Source: Rosa chinensis (lineage: Eukaryota > Streptophyta > Magnoliopsida > Rosales > Rosaceae). Taken from it: a stretch of 64,000 nt of DNA. Under the pieces are notes generated by a model. That model saw nothing but the letters and a program-made list of their open reading frames with translations, was not told the DNA's origin and searched no databases. Positions 47,363 to 59,982 of this stretch are shown here, piece by piece. Numbering within the stretch: position 1 is the first letter of the stretch; the number at the start of each line of letters is the position of its first letter. Position numbers and translations under genes: made by a program. Location of the stretch: assembly GCF_002994745.2 (NCBI RefSeq), contig NC_037093.1:16813555-16877554 (forward strand), given 5' to 3'.

Positions 47363-48380
47363 TGAGTGTATTGATCTTCAGTCAGGTTGAGAAGTGTGGC
47401 TTGCAGCTCCTTGAATGAAGGTGTACAATCAACATGACTAGCAGAGGTGGTGGAGGTCGATTTCTTTGTTGTTGATTGCGTTTATAGAGCCGATGACCAA
47501 GTGGAAAGCCATGTTTCCTGTGACAAGTCCCCTCAGTATGATAAAATTTGTCACAATAGGTGCATTGAATTGGATTATGATTGCGAGAACTGCTACCTTA
47601 ATTATCTGGATTAAGAGATTGCGGCCTGGGATTGTTACGGATGGCCATTGCTGCTGCATCGGATGGAGCAAGGGCAGCAACACCAAGTTCTCACTACTTC
47701 TCTTCCTGAGTTACTAAAGCATAGGCATGTCGCACAGAAGGTAATGGATTCATTAGCAAAATTTGACCACAAGTACCTGCATATGATTCATTTAAGCCCA
47801 TAAGAAATTGCATGCGTTTGGTGTGGTCATTATGTGCCCCACAAGTGCAATTCTCCACTGTATTGTATGAGGCAAGTTCGTCCCAAAGTGCTTTCAACTT
47901 GGTATAATAAGCAGCGATTGACAACTGGCCTTGTTCAATCTGGTAGATGTCTCTTTGAACCTGGAAGATACGTGGGGCTTTTCCCAAGGCAAAACGTTCC
48001 CTGAGATCTTCCCAGATAGCATGAGGTGTTGTGCAGGAAATGACCGAATCAGCAAGGTCTAGTTCAAGAGAATTGAGAATCCAGGACAAGACCATGTTGT
48101 TGCATCGCTGCCATAAAGCATGCTCCTCTGGCTTCTTGATTGCAGAGGGTTCTTTGATTGCACTGGTGATGAATCCGGTCTTATTCTTCGCACTCAAAGA
48201 GATCCTCATGGCGCGACACCATGAGTTGTAATTGTCTCCTGTCAATTTCTTGGAGACAAGGATGAGACTGGGATGGTCTGAATGATGGAGGAATAGCGGA
48301 TTTGCAGATTCATCAGAGGAGGTGCCGTTGGTGCCATTGCCACCATTGGGAGTTTCAGATTAGATATCGGCTCCAGCAAT
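47363..48380 (-). pseudogene. Copia A gag
   Basis: Reads LTGDNYNSWCRAMRISLSAK, IWEDLRERFALGKAPRIFQV and DIYQIEQGQLSIAAYYTKLK, typical plant copia gag. The presumed start near 48380 has eroded and an in-frame TAA follows it, so no clean initiation remains. The zinc-knuckle part after 47690 is frame-disturbed. The coding sequence is broken at 47358 by CACTA-2 and resumes at 37188 with the protease region. Confidence 0.85.
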
Positions 48381-48455
48381 GAAAGGTTAGGGAAAACGAA
48401 GAAGGATAAAGGCTGCAAAAGAATTTGCAGAGGAAAGAAGAGTCCTCTGATACCA

Positions 48456-48660
48456 TAAAAAGTTATAATTGTGATTGAATTAGTTTTCCTTCTATTGATA
48501 ATCATCAATATATACGGATATACAACCTTGATCAACAAGGAAACTCTATAATCTAGGGAAACAGATAATACCAAATATACTCATGTACATGATTTCCTAA
48601 AGATACAAAAGATACAAAAAATCTATTCTTAATTACATTTATTACATAATATTCTCAACA
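48456..48660 (-). repeat. Copia A 5' LTR
   Basis: 205 bp, partner of 32922-33124, bordered by the PBS on its inner side. Confidence 0.9.
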
Positions 48661-49039
48661 TTGGGAACCCATAAACCAACCCCATAAATCTATATACCTG
48701 AATTCGAATATTCTTGGCCTTGCAAGGACCCTTAAGGATGAGAGGTTTGAGTAAGTAGGTTTTTTTAGGTGGCACGTTTACAATTAGAATAGCTCCTGGA
48801 GTTCCACATGCTTTTTGAAACGCCGCCAAAAAAGCCTACAAACAATATACGATCAATTTGTGAAAAAAAAAAGTGAGAGAGAGAGAGTTCAAAGATTTAC
48901 TTGGGAATCATCTGCACTGCCATCTCCATGGGCACCAAATTCAAGCACACTAAGTAGTAGCTTGGCCAAATCCAATGCCAAGAATCGATGAAAAGACAAT
49001 GACAAAAATCGTACAGCTAACGGAACTTAGGGTTGCCAT

Positions 49040-49794
49040 AATACTCAGGTAGTATAAAACATATGCAACAGAATTCAGATAGTCTACTGACCCTGCTTCC
49101 GTCTTTATATATCATTGCTGGACTCAATTTGGCTCAGCATGCAGTCTATTTGATTTCCTTGAATGGATAACAATTACTGCGTATTCCATGTCTAGCTATA
49201 TGATATGTAATTAAGGTAACTTGTGATTCTCATGCATTATCATATCTTTTAAACTATCAAACAGTTGGATACCTTCAATTTAGAAATACTGAAGAGGATT
49301 TGATCGACCCATATTGGTTCATGATCATTTATCAGTACTTGCAGGTATAAAATTTATACACTATCTTAAGATGGAGATATAGTGTCTCTTAATCCTTAAT
49401 TTACTTTAGTTTTTTTTTTTTTCCACAATCATAATATATTTAATATATACTAAGGAAGAAATTTTATCTACACCTCTCTAAATGGTTGATACACACCATT
49501 TATTTAATACACCATTCACTTGACTTCTTAATCTATCATTTTATCAAATACACCCTTTATTTGATTTTCTTATTTTTCTAAAAAAAAAAATTTAATCTTC
49601 TTCTATTATTTTATTAAATACATCAATCAAACTACCTAAACTACGCTCAATCAGGGCATGCTTTCACTCTGCACCTTCTACTTTATTGATAAGGTACGGT
49701 GCATTTCCCCTCATAATAAATGCACAATCTATATTTTTGTAATATTTTGTCCTTTTTCACTTTTTTTTTTAATCGACTGACAAATTTTTATTAA
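49040..49794. other. PG upstream region
   Basis: Probable promoter of the PG pseudogene on the minus strand: TATATA-type sequence (GATATATAAAGACGG on the minus strand, near 49110) lies about 70 bp before the ATG. Further up it is AT-rich, with several ATACACC(A/C)TTTATTT-like repeats at 49480-49630. No gene seen. Confidence 0.45.
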
Positions 49795-50833
49795 ATAAAA
49801 ATAGGGCTAACTACTGTTTAGTCCCTGAAGTATGATTTCGTCCTCGTTTCAGTCCCTGCCTTTTTGATTTAATCCCAAAAGTACCTGAACTCACAATTTT
49901 CAGTCCAACCGGTCCATCTCCACCATTTTCTCCGGTTGCTTGATGACGTGTCAGTCACTCATTGCCAGCTCAGCGCCACGTAAGGCATGCATTGTGTAAA
50001 GTGACGAGAATACCCCTGCTTCAGTTTTTTCCAAAATTTCCTCCGTCTTCTTTCTTATCTTCTTTCTCCACTGTTCTCCTTCTTCCTCTTCTCCACTCCC
50101 ATGCCTGCCCATCGACTCTTGCAGTTCAACATTTCCATAATAACACAAATCAAATCCATTTTCCATAGCAAAAACTACAAAGAAACAGAACTTCAATCCA
50201 ATTATCAACGAAGAGTTCAATCTTAATAGCATATGCAGAGGGACCTTGGGATTTTTGGCGATGGCGAAGTTGAGATCGAAGCAGAGGAGAAGCTCCGATG
50301 GCTTCTGGGCATGAAAGAGTTTGAGTGTGGGAGATTGGGAGTGAAAAGGTCGGAGGGGTGTTGGTACGAAGTGGGTGTAGAATGAGGTCGGAGCCGGAGT
50401 TGCTGTAGAGAACGAGGTCGCTGCCTTTTGGGGCGTTGACCTCAGTTTTGGGGTTTGTTCAATTTTTCTGGGTTATGTGTTTAATTTGTGAGTTTTGGTG
50501 ATTTGGATTTTTCAGGGTTTTGATTGGTGGGGGTTTTGGTTAATATAGAGTGACAAATTTTTGAGATTTCATTTCTAGGTTTGGTGCAGAGAGAGTTGGA
50601 TTTGTTTGTTGTTTTGTTTTTATTTCTTCTCAATGATGGCGGCTCCGAGAAATGGGCTGGGAGGTTGCCGCTGCTCTCTCTATCTTCTTGGGAGAGAGAT
50701 GAGCTTGAGATGTAACAATGGAAGTGGAAACAGGATTAAGCCACAAATCTCAACCTGGCTCACCCCTGCTTCTTGGGTTCCTTCTCCACCTGGTGGGCGT
50801 TTAGCCGAGGTTTTAAAGCCCACCACCAGCGCC

Positions 50834-53800
50834 TGATACGCTCTAAGCAAGCGCATAATTTAACCCTGAAAATGTCATCGTTAGTATACGGTAAATAGGG
50901 ATTGTTCTATTCCGGGGATTGAGGGTACACCTGTCATTGTAGGACAAATAAAGAATTAAAATAAGTACAAAGTAAATTATTTACAAAAAATAAAATAAAG
51001 TATAAACATATTTACGAAATTAAGGGGGGATTTTGATTTATGGTTCTGAAAATTAACTAAGTAAAGAAAATAAATAAAACACAAAAACATAATTACAAGA
51101 ATGAAATGAGAGAAACAAAGATCAAAACCAAAGTTATAATCAAATTCGATTCAACCCTAATATTGTTCATCTAAGTCATGAGAAAGAAGTGGATCATGTG
51201 AAACGTTAGAAAGCAAACGATTTCCCATATTTTACTTTTCTTGCTAATTAACCTAAGTTAAAGCACCTAGATCAATCCTATCAAACATGCAATCAAAGTC
51301 TAGAAAGCTAGCTAATCATAACATGTTCAACGCAATACACATGGAGAAAGGCTATCAACTTAAGTGAACAACTTAGTATGAAAAAGTCCATCTAATTGCA
51401 ATTCGGCCTTTTCAATTAAATTCGGTTTTTGTCCAAAACCTTTACTACTTTTGATTCAAGTTCACAAAACAATAAGTTGAATCATGTTCTTAAATCTAGC
51501 AACAATTATATATAAACCCTATATGTTTCGAACCACATAAGATAAATACATAAAAGATTTCAATCAAACAAATTTAATTAAACAATCTCACAAAAGCAAC
51601 TAAGAATTACAATATAGGAATCGAAAATCTCATTCAATTAAATAAATTTTAGAATTAACAACTTTGTTCAAACATCAATGTCAACTAGAAACAACCCAAC
51701 GAAAATCAAAACAAGGTTACAAAGTAGAGGTCGAATTACACCGTGGATGGATGATGGAGATGGAGATGTAGACGTTTGGATCCTTGAAGCTTCAAAGCAA
51801 GTCTTCAATGGTGGTTGATGGATGGATGTTCACGACTCCTTCTTCTCTTCTTTGGCCTTGCTTGAAGCTCGTGGGATGCACTAGAGGATGGAGAGAGGAG
51901 GAGAGGCTAGACGTTAACTATGTGATTTTTTTCTGAAAATTGTAAAGTGCGGAACTTCAAACGTCCAAGGAGAGAGAATTGTAGTGACCCGAGGTAGGGG
52001 TCCCACAGCGCTGCGACCCCGAGCCAATGAGAAACCGACATGTCACTAACGACATCCCGATAACTCATCAACCCGAAATCACAAGGCCCTTTAGGTTCAG
52101 GTTGTTGGTTTACAAAACACTTTCTTGGACAAAAGTCACAAAACATTCTAGCAACCGAACAACATATTTTTAAAAGCGGAATTTGAGATGGGCTAAAAGA
52201 TTTGGGCTTACAAGGGGAGCCCAATTTGGAAATTAACAAATCGCCAAGTAAATACAAGTATGAGAGACGCGCCCCAGGGTTGCGGGTCTCCCGAAATTTT
52301 GGGTAAACAAGTAGGAAATAAATAACCATAAAAATCAGTGAGAAAGTAAATAAACAAGTTACTTCAAAATCCAGTAAATGACCAAAACCATTTCTTGATA
52401 AAGTCAATGAGAAATGCGCCAAGCCGAGCCATGTGCCTCCTCTGTATGCTCCCCGACCACCTACTCGAAACCTGCACACTATTGTAGGGGTGAGCTTTCG
52501 TCCTCGCATGTCCAATAGGGGCCGACCCAACCATGCTAGGTTTGAAAAATAATATACTTGAAAATATTTACTACATAATATTGTGCACGTTTATCTAAAA
52601 TACTTTATAAATAGGCAACCACAAACATTTATTTCTTTTATAAAGCATATGCAGTATGCTTTACACAATTTGGAGCTCCGAGATACTTACTTGCCAGCGA
52701 AAATAAAACAAATCGGTGACCGACCTGGTCCGTCATCATTCGAGAACCGGCCAACAACTCTGTAGTCCCCGTGACTACAAGTAGCGAAAGTGTCCATTTC
52801 CTGGCCCTGAGTCTCCTATGACTGGTTCACTGTCTGTACTCACTCTTCCTCGACGAACATAGGAGCACGGCCCCCTCCGGAGGTTCACGGTTATCGACAC
52901 CGTGGGATCCCTAGGAATCTACGCGTCTAGGTCCCATTCACTCTCAGGTCACAAGTACAAACATACGATGGGGTACAATATCTCAACATACAGGTCTAGC
53001 CTCGGTTTTCATAATCAACAAGTATCAGTAATGAAAACACAGGTATCACGAGGCATCAACTAATGAACAACCAAAAACGTTCTTGCAAGCAACATACTAT
53101 CTTAGAATAGCATTCCACATATATTGAAAAGCCTCTAACAAGGAAGGGACAGCTCACCCTACCTGGAATTGGAGTGCTCGCCCAAACTTAGCTTCGTTTC
53201 CGACTTTCGATACTTCATCCAATTTCAAATGCACACGCACGAGTCCTTTATAATAAAATTAAACCAATAAGTGACTTGACGTCATTAACTTAATCAATCG
53301 AGCGCTTAAGACATTCACTTAATTCCCTTAAAGACCATTAAATTATCCTTTAACATAAAAATCTATTATCCATTCCCAAATAATCCAAATGATATTGCAT
53401 TTGAACCATTTGGGATATGGTGATCATGCTTAGCACTTTGGCCTTTATTTCTTTACGCTTTTTACTTTAAGAAAACAAATGATAATTTCCATTCCCAAAC
53501 ATTCCACTAAACATAATAATCTCATTCGGGATATGGTGATCGTACTTCTTTCCTTAAGGTAATTCGGGTCAACCAAGTTGACATTCTTACTTAGTCTTTA
53601 AAACTTAAGCAAACAAATAATGGTTATCATTCCCGAACAATTTTGTTTCTTAATTTCATTTCGGGATATGATAACTTTAGAGTACGTTAATTGAGATTTT
53701 GACTTATTTCAATTATCAACTTCCCTACATAACTAAACCAAATCAATCATCCTTTGTCAACCTTGCAATATGATATTTCCAGATAATAGATTCACCACTT

Positions 53801-56740
53801 TAATTAATAAAGCCAAGCTTCTCAATACACAAGCCATTTCATACTCAATTCACTACTACGTCAACTTCCCAACGAAACTAACAACTCTCAGAAACACTAA
53901 TCATTCCAGTATTGCAAACCAAAGTTCATTTCGTGTATTCAATGAAACCACAACTTCAACATACACGATCAGATCACGACAATATATGTTCAAGATACCC
54001 AAGACCCTTACCATGTCCCTTACAGAACTCCTCGACACAGTGGTGGCCTCAGACTAAGGTCCTTCATCCAAAACTTCGCTCTTCATCCCCATCACAGAAC
54101 AACAATTTAAATTAGTCAATCACAATAACCAACTTGAATTCATAATCTAAATGGATGGGATTCTTACCCTATCCCGATTCTTGCCAAGGTCATGAACTCA
54201 ATGACCTACTGCACCTCATGGCTCCCAACAGTTCTTCCTCATCCCATCAAAACTGAAATCGAAACCAAGACCAGAAGCTCCCCTTTCATTACAATTCCCA
54301 TCCTCCAAGTCCCGAATTCAAGAACATCAACCAAAAGAATTGAACATCAGCAATCCACTACTTTGGAACTGAAACTCAACCAAATAACGAAAGGGGGCTT
54401 CGAAAACGGCTTACCAGAACAATAGGACTACACCGGCAGAGTTCACGGCGGCGTCAAGGTTTCTCACGCACCAGCGGCGACGGCGCGTGTGGCGGCTCTG
54501 GTCAGAATCGGAGGTTGGGTGTTTGGGCTATTGGAAAACATGAGACGCTGATTCCAACCATGGAGGTGGTTTAGCTCGATTCGCGCTGGAGATTGGAGAA
54601 CGAAGGCATGCAGAGCTCGATTTCCGGCGATGTGCGTTCGACGTCTTCTGGTGATGGGATGTTGGGGGCTTGATGTTCGACGCTCTCTGAGCTCACTTGA
54701 GGCAGCAGTGTAGTGAAGGGATGGCTGGGAACCGGCAAGGGTCGAGCAGCAGTGGCGTTGCAGCCTTGGGTGGTCGTGCGCAAAGGCTGCCGGCGGTGTA
54801 TTTCGACGGTAAGGTTCGGGCTTGGGTTGGTTTTGGATGTTGCGTCTATTGGTGAAGACGGTGTGGGGAGATGGTGGCCGGAGATGGAGTCTCCGGTGGT
54901 GGCAAAGAGAAGGATAGCGGAAGAGAGAGATCGGGGTCGATGCATGGAGTCGATCTCTTATGGGTTTAGGTCGGATTGAGGTGGTGCTTCGACTGGTGGT
55001 AGCGGTAATGTGAGGCGGTGGCTGGACGATGTGGTTCCGGCGATGGCAGAGGGAGAGGACGAGAGAGTGAGGTCGGAGAGAGAGAGAGAGAGAGAGAAGG
55101 ACGCGGCTGAGGGAGAAAATGGGAGAGTTTAGGTTTTAGGGTTTCTGATTTCCTATTTATACTTGCGTATGCGAAATGTCCATTTTACCCTTGCGACGAA
55201 TTACGAAACCCTCCTGACTGGTTACTTTCGGGTTTTGGGGTTCGTTACTTTACTCGTTTTTCGTCAGTGACTACTTTAGTAATTTCTCGACTTCGTCTAG
55301 AGTCCAAAACTCAATTTTCTTAAGACTCAACATTCAAAACTTTGTTACAACCCAACTCGTCTCCTTCTCAAATTTCCTTCGACAATCTCTATCTCCATAA
55401 GCTCTGGTAATCCTCTAGGCCCAAATGGAAGAACATTGGCCCAAACAAAATTATAGAGCCCAACTTGTGATCTCGACACCAAAATAATTTCCGAAATCAA
55501 TTTCTTTACTTAAATCGCCTTGCGAAAATCTTATTTTCGAAAAATTACCCTCTAAAAAATTAAATAAAATTTTCGGGGGCTCACAAGAATATTTATAAGG
55601 GAAATCAAGGCTTCATGACACAGTTCCATCCAATCAATTAATGCCACGTCAGCTTGTCATGTCACTCAACCAATCAAAAATTTCCACGTAAGCCTTGTTG
55701 TGTTGTCCAAAAACTCACCAAAATAATCCCCTAATATTAAGTTGCCGAAATTCCATGAATAAATTCTGATTTTCTGATATATTTTCAGCCACAATATCTG
55801 TATGGATGAACCTAGACTTGATTTTAGCATCTCCTTGTTGTCTACACTTTTTATTTCCTTAAAAACTCTCCCTAATTCTCCTCCAACGCCATCTTCCATA
55901 TATTCTCTTGATTTCCACATTATTCTCTCTTGATTTTCATGGCAACCACACAATTATCTTTCAAGAATATCTCTTTTCCCTTAAAACTCTCTCCCAGAAA
56001 ATCTCCAAGGCAATCCTTCCTTTTGTGGCGTCAATCTCCTTGATATTTTCTGATTTTCACATTATTTTCTCCATTCCTCCTTGGCATTTAACGGCAAAGC
56101 ACAATTAAATCTCCAAGAATATCTCTCATGCATCACAAAAGCCTAATTTGTTGGGCTTTCATCCATTTTGCCGAAATCCATAATACTCTAGAAGATTCTT
56201 GGGCCTCCTTGCGTCATCTTCAAGCCTTATAGTTTCCTAGTGCCTCCAGGAATCTTCCTCCAATGTCAACTTCCTTTATTTTTCTGCTCATGCTTCCTTG
56301 TTTGCTCAGGAGTCTTGCTGTGACAAAGTTTCCTTTTCTGGATAAGGTTTCCTAGTTGAAACAGGATTTCCTGGTTGGACCAGGAAAACTTCATTTCTTC
56401 GTTTTAGCTCACTTAGGCAGTCCTTGAGCTCCCTCCAACGTTGACTAGCTCTTCTTTCCATTTCCGAGCTTATTTCAGCTCATTTATTTCAAGAACCTGA
56501 AAATAGAAACTATTACTAAAAATAGAAACTTTCCTAAAACAAGAAATGGCAACTTTCCTAAACTAAAATGGGAAACTTTCTAAAAATGAAAAATAGAAAC
56601 TACAAAACGGAAACTTTCTACAATTAGGAACTTTCCCAATCGAAGAATTGAAACTTTCCTAAACAGGGTTTCTTTAAGGAAATAACGCAGGAAATGTAGG
56701 GAAATAGCAGTTAAAACATAGCATTAAAATGCTCCTATCA
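50834..56740 (-). mobile_element. Putative solo LTR (about 2.3 kb net) in MULE-2
   Basis: Starts TGATACGCTCTAAGC and ends AATGCTCCTATCA, with a perfect 5-bp duplication GCGCC (50829-50833 and 56741-56745). The TG...CA ends and 5-bp duplication indicate an LTR-class insertion. No coding domain, PBS or internal repeat of its ends is seen, so it is best read as a solo LTR left by recombination. The minus orientation is guessed from TGATAGGAGCATTTTAATGC, a start seen in Athila-like LTRs. It contains the 51980-55585 element. Confidence 0.7.
51980..55585 (-). mobile_element. Putative solo LTR, 3.6 kb, nested
   Basis: Starts TGTAGTGACCCGAGGTAG and ends TTCGGGGGCTCACA, with a perfect 5-bp duplication AGAAT (51975-51979 and 55586-55590). 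On the minus strand it begins TGTGAGCCCCCGAAAATTTT, like long LTRs of chromovirus-type gypsy elements. Contents are noncoding, with a (GA)n run at 55077-55099 and short ORFs such as 54571-54945 (-) that I do not recognise. The length is large but within the range of such LTRs. No internal gag-pol. Confidence 0.7.
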
Positions 56741-57408
56741 GCGCCGCCTCAAACCCGTCGTCTCCGATCACCACAAATGGTAACCGTGGCGAGTTTAGTT
56801 GCTCATTGGGGAATACGGTGTCGTCACCATCAGGGGTTCTTCGGAAAACATTTGCTTCATTCTCTGATAGCAGTAGAAATAGAGCCCCAAATCTTAAGAG
56901 TTCAAAGGCCAAGATAGACTGTTTCTCGGAGGTCGAATCAGAGCAAAGCATAGTCATAGTTTTCTTTTTTCAGATCTTCTTGTTGTTTTGGCTTAGTTTG
57001 GTGTAGTTCTTTGACTACAAAAGAGGATTTTCGATTTGGTTATTTGATAAAAAAAGATTTAATCTTGGGACCTATGCAAATGATTATCCAGCTAAATTCA
57101 TTTTTGGTTACTGTTCTACACCTTCATGTAGAGTTGCAGATAGGGGAAGAAAGAAGACGGAGGAAATTTTGGAAAAAACTTAAGCAGGGGTATTCTCGTC
57201 ACTTTACACAATGGATGCCTTATGTGGCGCTGAGCTGGCAAGGAGTGACTGACACGTCATCAAGCAACCGGAGAAAATGGAAGAGATGGATCGGTTGGAC
57301 TGAAAATTGTGAGTTTAGGGACTTTTGGGATTAAATCAGAAAGGCAGGGACTGAAACGAGGACGAAACCATACTTTAGGGACTAAACAGTAGTTAGCCCA
57401 TAAAAATA

Positions 57409-58830
57409 TTATAAACGAAAGATTAAGGAACTACATCGAAAAGAGAACTTCCAAAAGAAGTACAAAAAGTAATAAATGGGATGCAATTAAGCATTTGATG
57501 ATGCACATGAAAGACCCCGGGAAAGAGGTACAGACGATATGGTGCACCATCCCTCCACGAGTAGCGGGTAACCTTCCGTCACTAGCCGTGCCTAAGGAAC
57601 AAAAAAAAAATCAAATGAAAGCAAAAAAAATTGCAAAAGGACTCTAGGCCCAAAAAGCCACCCAAATGAAGATCCAACCCAAAAGCCAAAACCTAATCTA
57701 GGCCCAAACCTAGATCCAGATCGGACCCGAATCCTAGCGATCATGACAGCAAAGCACTACGTCGCCAACCCATCTCCAGTCCCCGCCGTCATCCAACCCA
57801 TTGACCTGCCCACCATTGCACTGCTTAACTTCCTATGACTGTCTTGAGCAGATCGACCTAGGGTCCAAGCCAAGGTCGCCATCGATCGTCCAAACTTGAA
57901 CCCAAGCCACCACGCTTGCCGGCTAGCTGCACGCACGAAGTTCGCCTCCGCTGACCTCCCATGGGTGCATACCAGATGCCATGTCCTGACGCAACCCCTT
58001 TCCAGAACCATAGCCCCATGACAGCCACTCACCCTCGACTACAGGCAATGAAAGTCACATCGTAACTTGCTATTACCAATCCTGGCTGACACAAGATCAG
58101 CCTCGATGCCTCTATAGATCGAAATCACACAAAGGAGAAGGGATACCAATCCCCACAAATGAAGACCATGCCATTGAGAGGTGACGTCGCCCACTGAGAA
58201 GCCAGAAAGACGAAGAGAGGCTCCTCTACCACCCAATTTTGTTGAGCTGCCGCCAAGAAACCCTAGCGCGACTCTCATCCTCTCGAGTTTTTTTGTTGTT
58301 GTCCTCTTTAACTAAACTAAATAGAAAAGTAAATCCTAACACCTCCGATCTATCTCACGAGTAACGAGAAGGTGAAAAATTCAAGCAAGGGGCTGATGAG
58401 AAATTCAGGATATCATTGCCTTCGGGTGAATGGTTAGGATTCAGTTAGAGTTCTAGTCTATCTGCAAATTTATTCATTGGGGTAACTGCACGGTTATTGC
58501 GACTCATGAATGGTTTTTTAAGAAGCCTAGAGTGTATTCTTTCTTTCATTGTCCATGAGGGACATTGATTTGTTGAGAGAACATTTATTTGAAATGTCGC
58601 TGAGGTGACTCATGTTCCTTGTAAGATAAAGAAATAGTGATTTGAGTGAGTTGGGTAATCTCCTGAACTAATTTTCTACGCAGGGATTATAGTGTAAATT
58701 TCGAATACGTCATAGTGTTGACTATTTGTGAGTTTGAAAAGGAGATTGAGTTTTGGAAATGACCTCCGTGTTGATTTCCTTTTTTATGCGAAAAGACTAT
58801 CATTAGAGATAGAAGCCTGTAGGGAATCAG
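57409..58830. other. Unassigned stretch between MULE-2 and LINE
   Basis: 57630-58290 is GC-richer and its minus strand starts from an AAACCCTAG leader word, with unrecognised ORFs (58278-58039 and 58032-57757). 58300-58830 is ordinary sequence without repeats. It may be a leader region of another element; nothing definite is seen. Confidence 0.4.
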
Positions 58831-59982
58831 GTGTTTACAACATCAAACAAAAGAGCATAAGAGGCACTTCTCAGTAGACTATTCATCCACGAGATTACAT
58901 CAAGAGATCTATGACCTAGGTTTGCTATAACATCAACCATAAAATTTACTTCTCTAAAAACATGGTTGAAATTTATAATTGAAAACTTTGCAGTGTGTTG
59001 CCGAATGTCTTAAATTAACTTTTCCATCCTCTAAGGAGATGTATAAGACCCTTCACGGCATCTATAATCAATTTATATCTCCTTATGTGTGATTTTGTTG
59101 CAATCAAACCATTTCTCAAAGTCATTTCTTCTGCTACCAGAATAGTGGTACGACCAAAGCCTTTAGTAGCTGCCACCAGTGGCTTTCTAGTTGAGTCTTT
59201 AATAACAAATTCACCCGCAGCAGAAGTTTACATTCTAGAGTCATCAAAGTTTAATTTGACAAAGTTTGGAGAATGAGGACTCCACACACTCGTGGATGAA
59301 GGTTTTGAGTTAGCCCTCACTCCTGCATTTTGTGAAACTGTGTTCGTTCTACTGAGTGTAGTAGCAGTGGCTGCTACAACTTCATTAGGAAAAGTGACTT
59401 CGCCTTTGAATATAGTTTATTTCCTTTCTTTCCAAATTTTCCAACAGGTTAAAATAACCTTTGCAAAGACTTTACTATCATATGGTTGTTGAAGAAACAG
59501 TGCTTGAAACACCTTCAAAAGACCGTCATTCCAATCAATTGGAGGTTGAAACTGGATAAGCCTCCAAACTGCAGAAGAAAATTCACAATAACCAAATAAA
59601 TGGTTAGCAGTTTCATTATCATTGTCATAGAGTGGGCAAGAGTTATCATCAATATAACTAAACTGAGATCAACCATCTCTAGTCTTTACTCTGCCCCCTA
59701 AAAGCAGCCAACCAAAAATTTTGGCCTTTGGCGGTATATTTAATTTCCAAAGTTTATTCAATAGATTTGTATTTCTATGCTTTTCCAGGCTATCAAGTTG
59801 AAGCAAATTGCAGACTTGATAGTAAAATTTCCATTGGAAGGTCCCCAAAAAAACTCATCATCTTGGTTTACAAAAGGAATCGGGGTTCCCATAATTTGGT
59901 TTACTAAACTAACATCAAGGGGGGCAAGGGAAATAAGGAGTTTACCTCTATTCCGGGTGCCAACTAAGATATAATCTGCCAC

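Larger units (their letters stand above)
32922..48660 (-). mobile_element. Copia A, Ty1/copia element in PG intron 2
   Basis: LTRs 32922-33124 and 48456-48660 (TGTTGAGAATATT ... CTTTTTA read on the minus strand). The PBS TGGTATCAGAGG (initiator-Met type) abuts the 5' LTR at 48455-48444, and a GGGGGAG purine tract abuts the 3' LTR. Flanks TAGGG (32917-32921) and TTGGG (48661-48665) match at 4 of 5. Removing the nested CACTA-2 and TRIM leaves about 4.9 kb, a full-length copia with gag, protease, integrase, RT and RNase H all readable but with stops and frameshifts. Confidence 0.93.
22397..49039 (-). pseudogene. Polygalacturonase (GH28) gene, interrupted and truncated
   Basis: Exons on the minus strand: 49039-48901, 48835-48698, 23003-22830, 22727-22701 and 22604-22397, all with GT-AG borders. 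The start (MATLSSVSCTIFVIVFSS) is a plausible secretion signal. Later exons read FGAHGDGSADDSQ, AFQKACGTPGA, VDGNVAAPGNINEW, GNNGCQVPG, LHFHKCNNLNLNGV and IPNTDGI, the usual order in plant polygalacturonases, which hydrolyse pectin in the cell wall. Exon 1 has one extra base near 48951-48958 that makes TAG, so the frame is lost. The gene stops after exon 5 (SVIGTG), before the GDD and RIK catalytic regions; the 22359 LTR border lies 36 bp beyond. Intron 2 is 25.7 kb because of nested transposons. Confidence 0.9.
50606..57006 (+). pseudogene. Captured ORF in MULE-2, possibly GRF-like, split by LTRs
   Basis: The frame 50606-50833 and the frame 56746-57006 join exactly when the nested element and one copy of its GCGCC duplication are removed, giving about 162 codons. 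Readable words include TPASWVPSPPGGRLAEVLKP before the break, and NTVSSPSGVLRKTFASFSDS and KSSKAKIDCFSEVESEQ after it. PGGxLxEVL followed by SSPxGVLxKT is reminiscent of the C-terminal part of plant growth-regulating factors (GRF), recalled from memory and not verified. No QLQ or WRC domain is present, so if GRF, only the tail was captured. It is now non-functional because of the 5.9-kb insertion. Confidence 0.5.
49804..57399. mobile_element. MULE-2, Pack-MULE-like element with nested LTRs
   Basis: TIRs of at least 250 bp (about 49804-50060 and 57145-57399) begin GGGCTAACTACTGTTTAGTC. A perfect 9-bp duplication ATAAAAATA flanks it (49795-49803 and 57400-57408). Total 7,596 bp; without the nested LTR DNA (50834-56740 plus one 5-bp duplication) it is about 1.7 kb. 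It has no transposase. It carries a short ORF (50606-50833 joined to 56746-57006) with host-gene character, the hallmark of a Pack-MULE. Confidence 0.9.

Noticed and set aside
57757..58278. LINE ORF1 or host gene on the minus strand
   Set aside because: Two unrecognised ORFs after an AAACCCTAG leader word; nothing links them to the LINE to the right, which runs in the same direction but ends before them.
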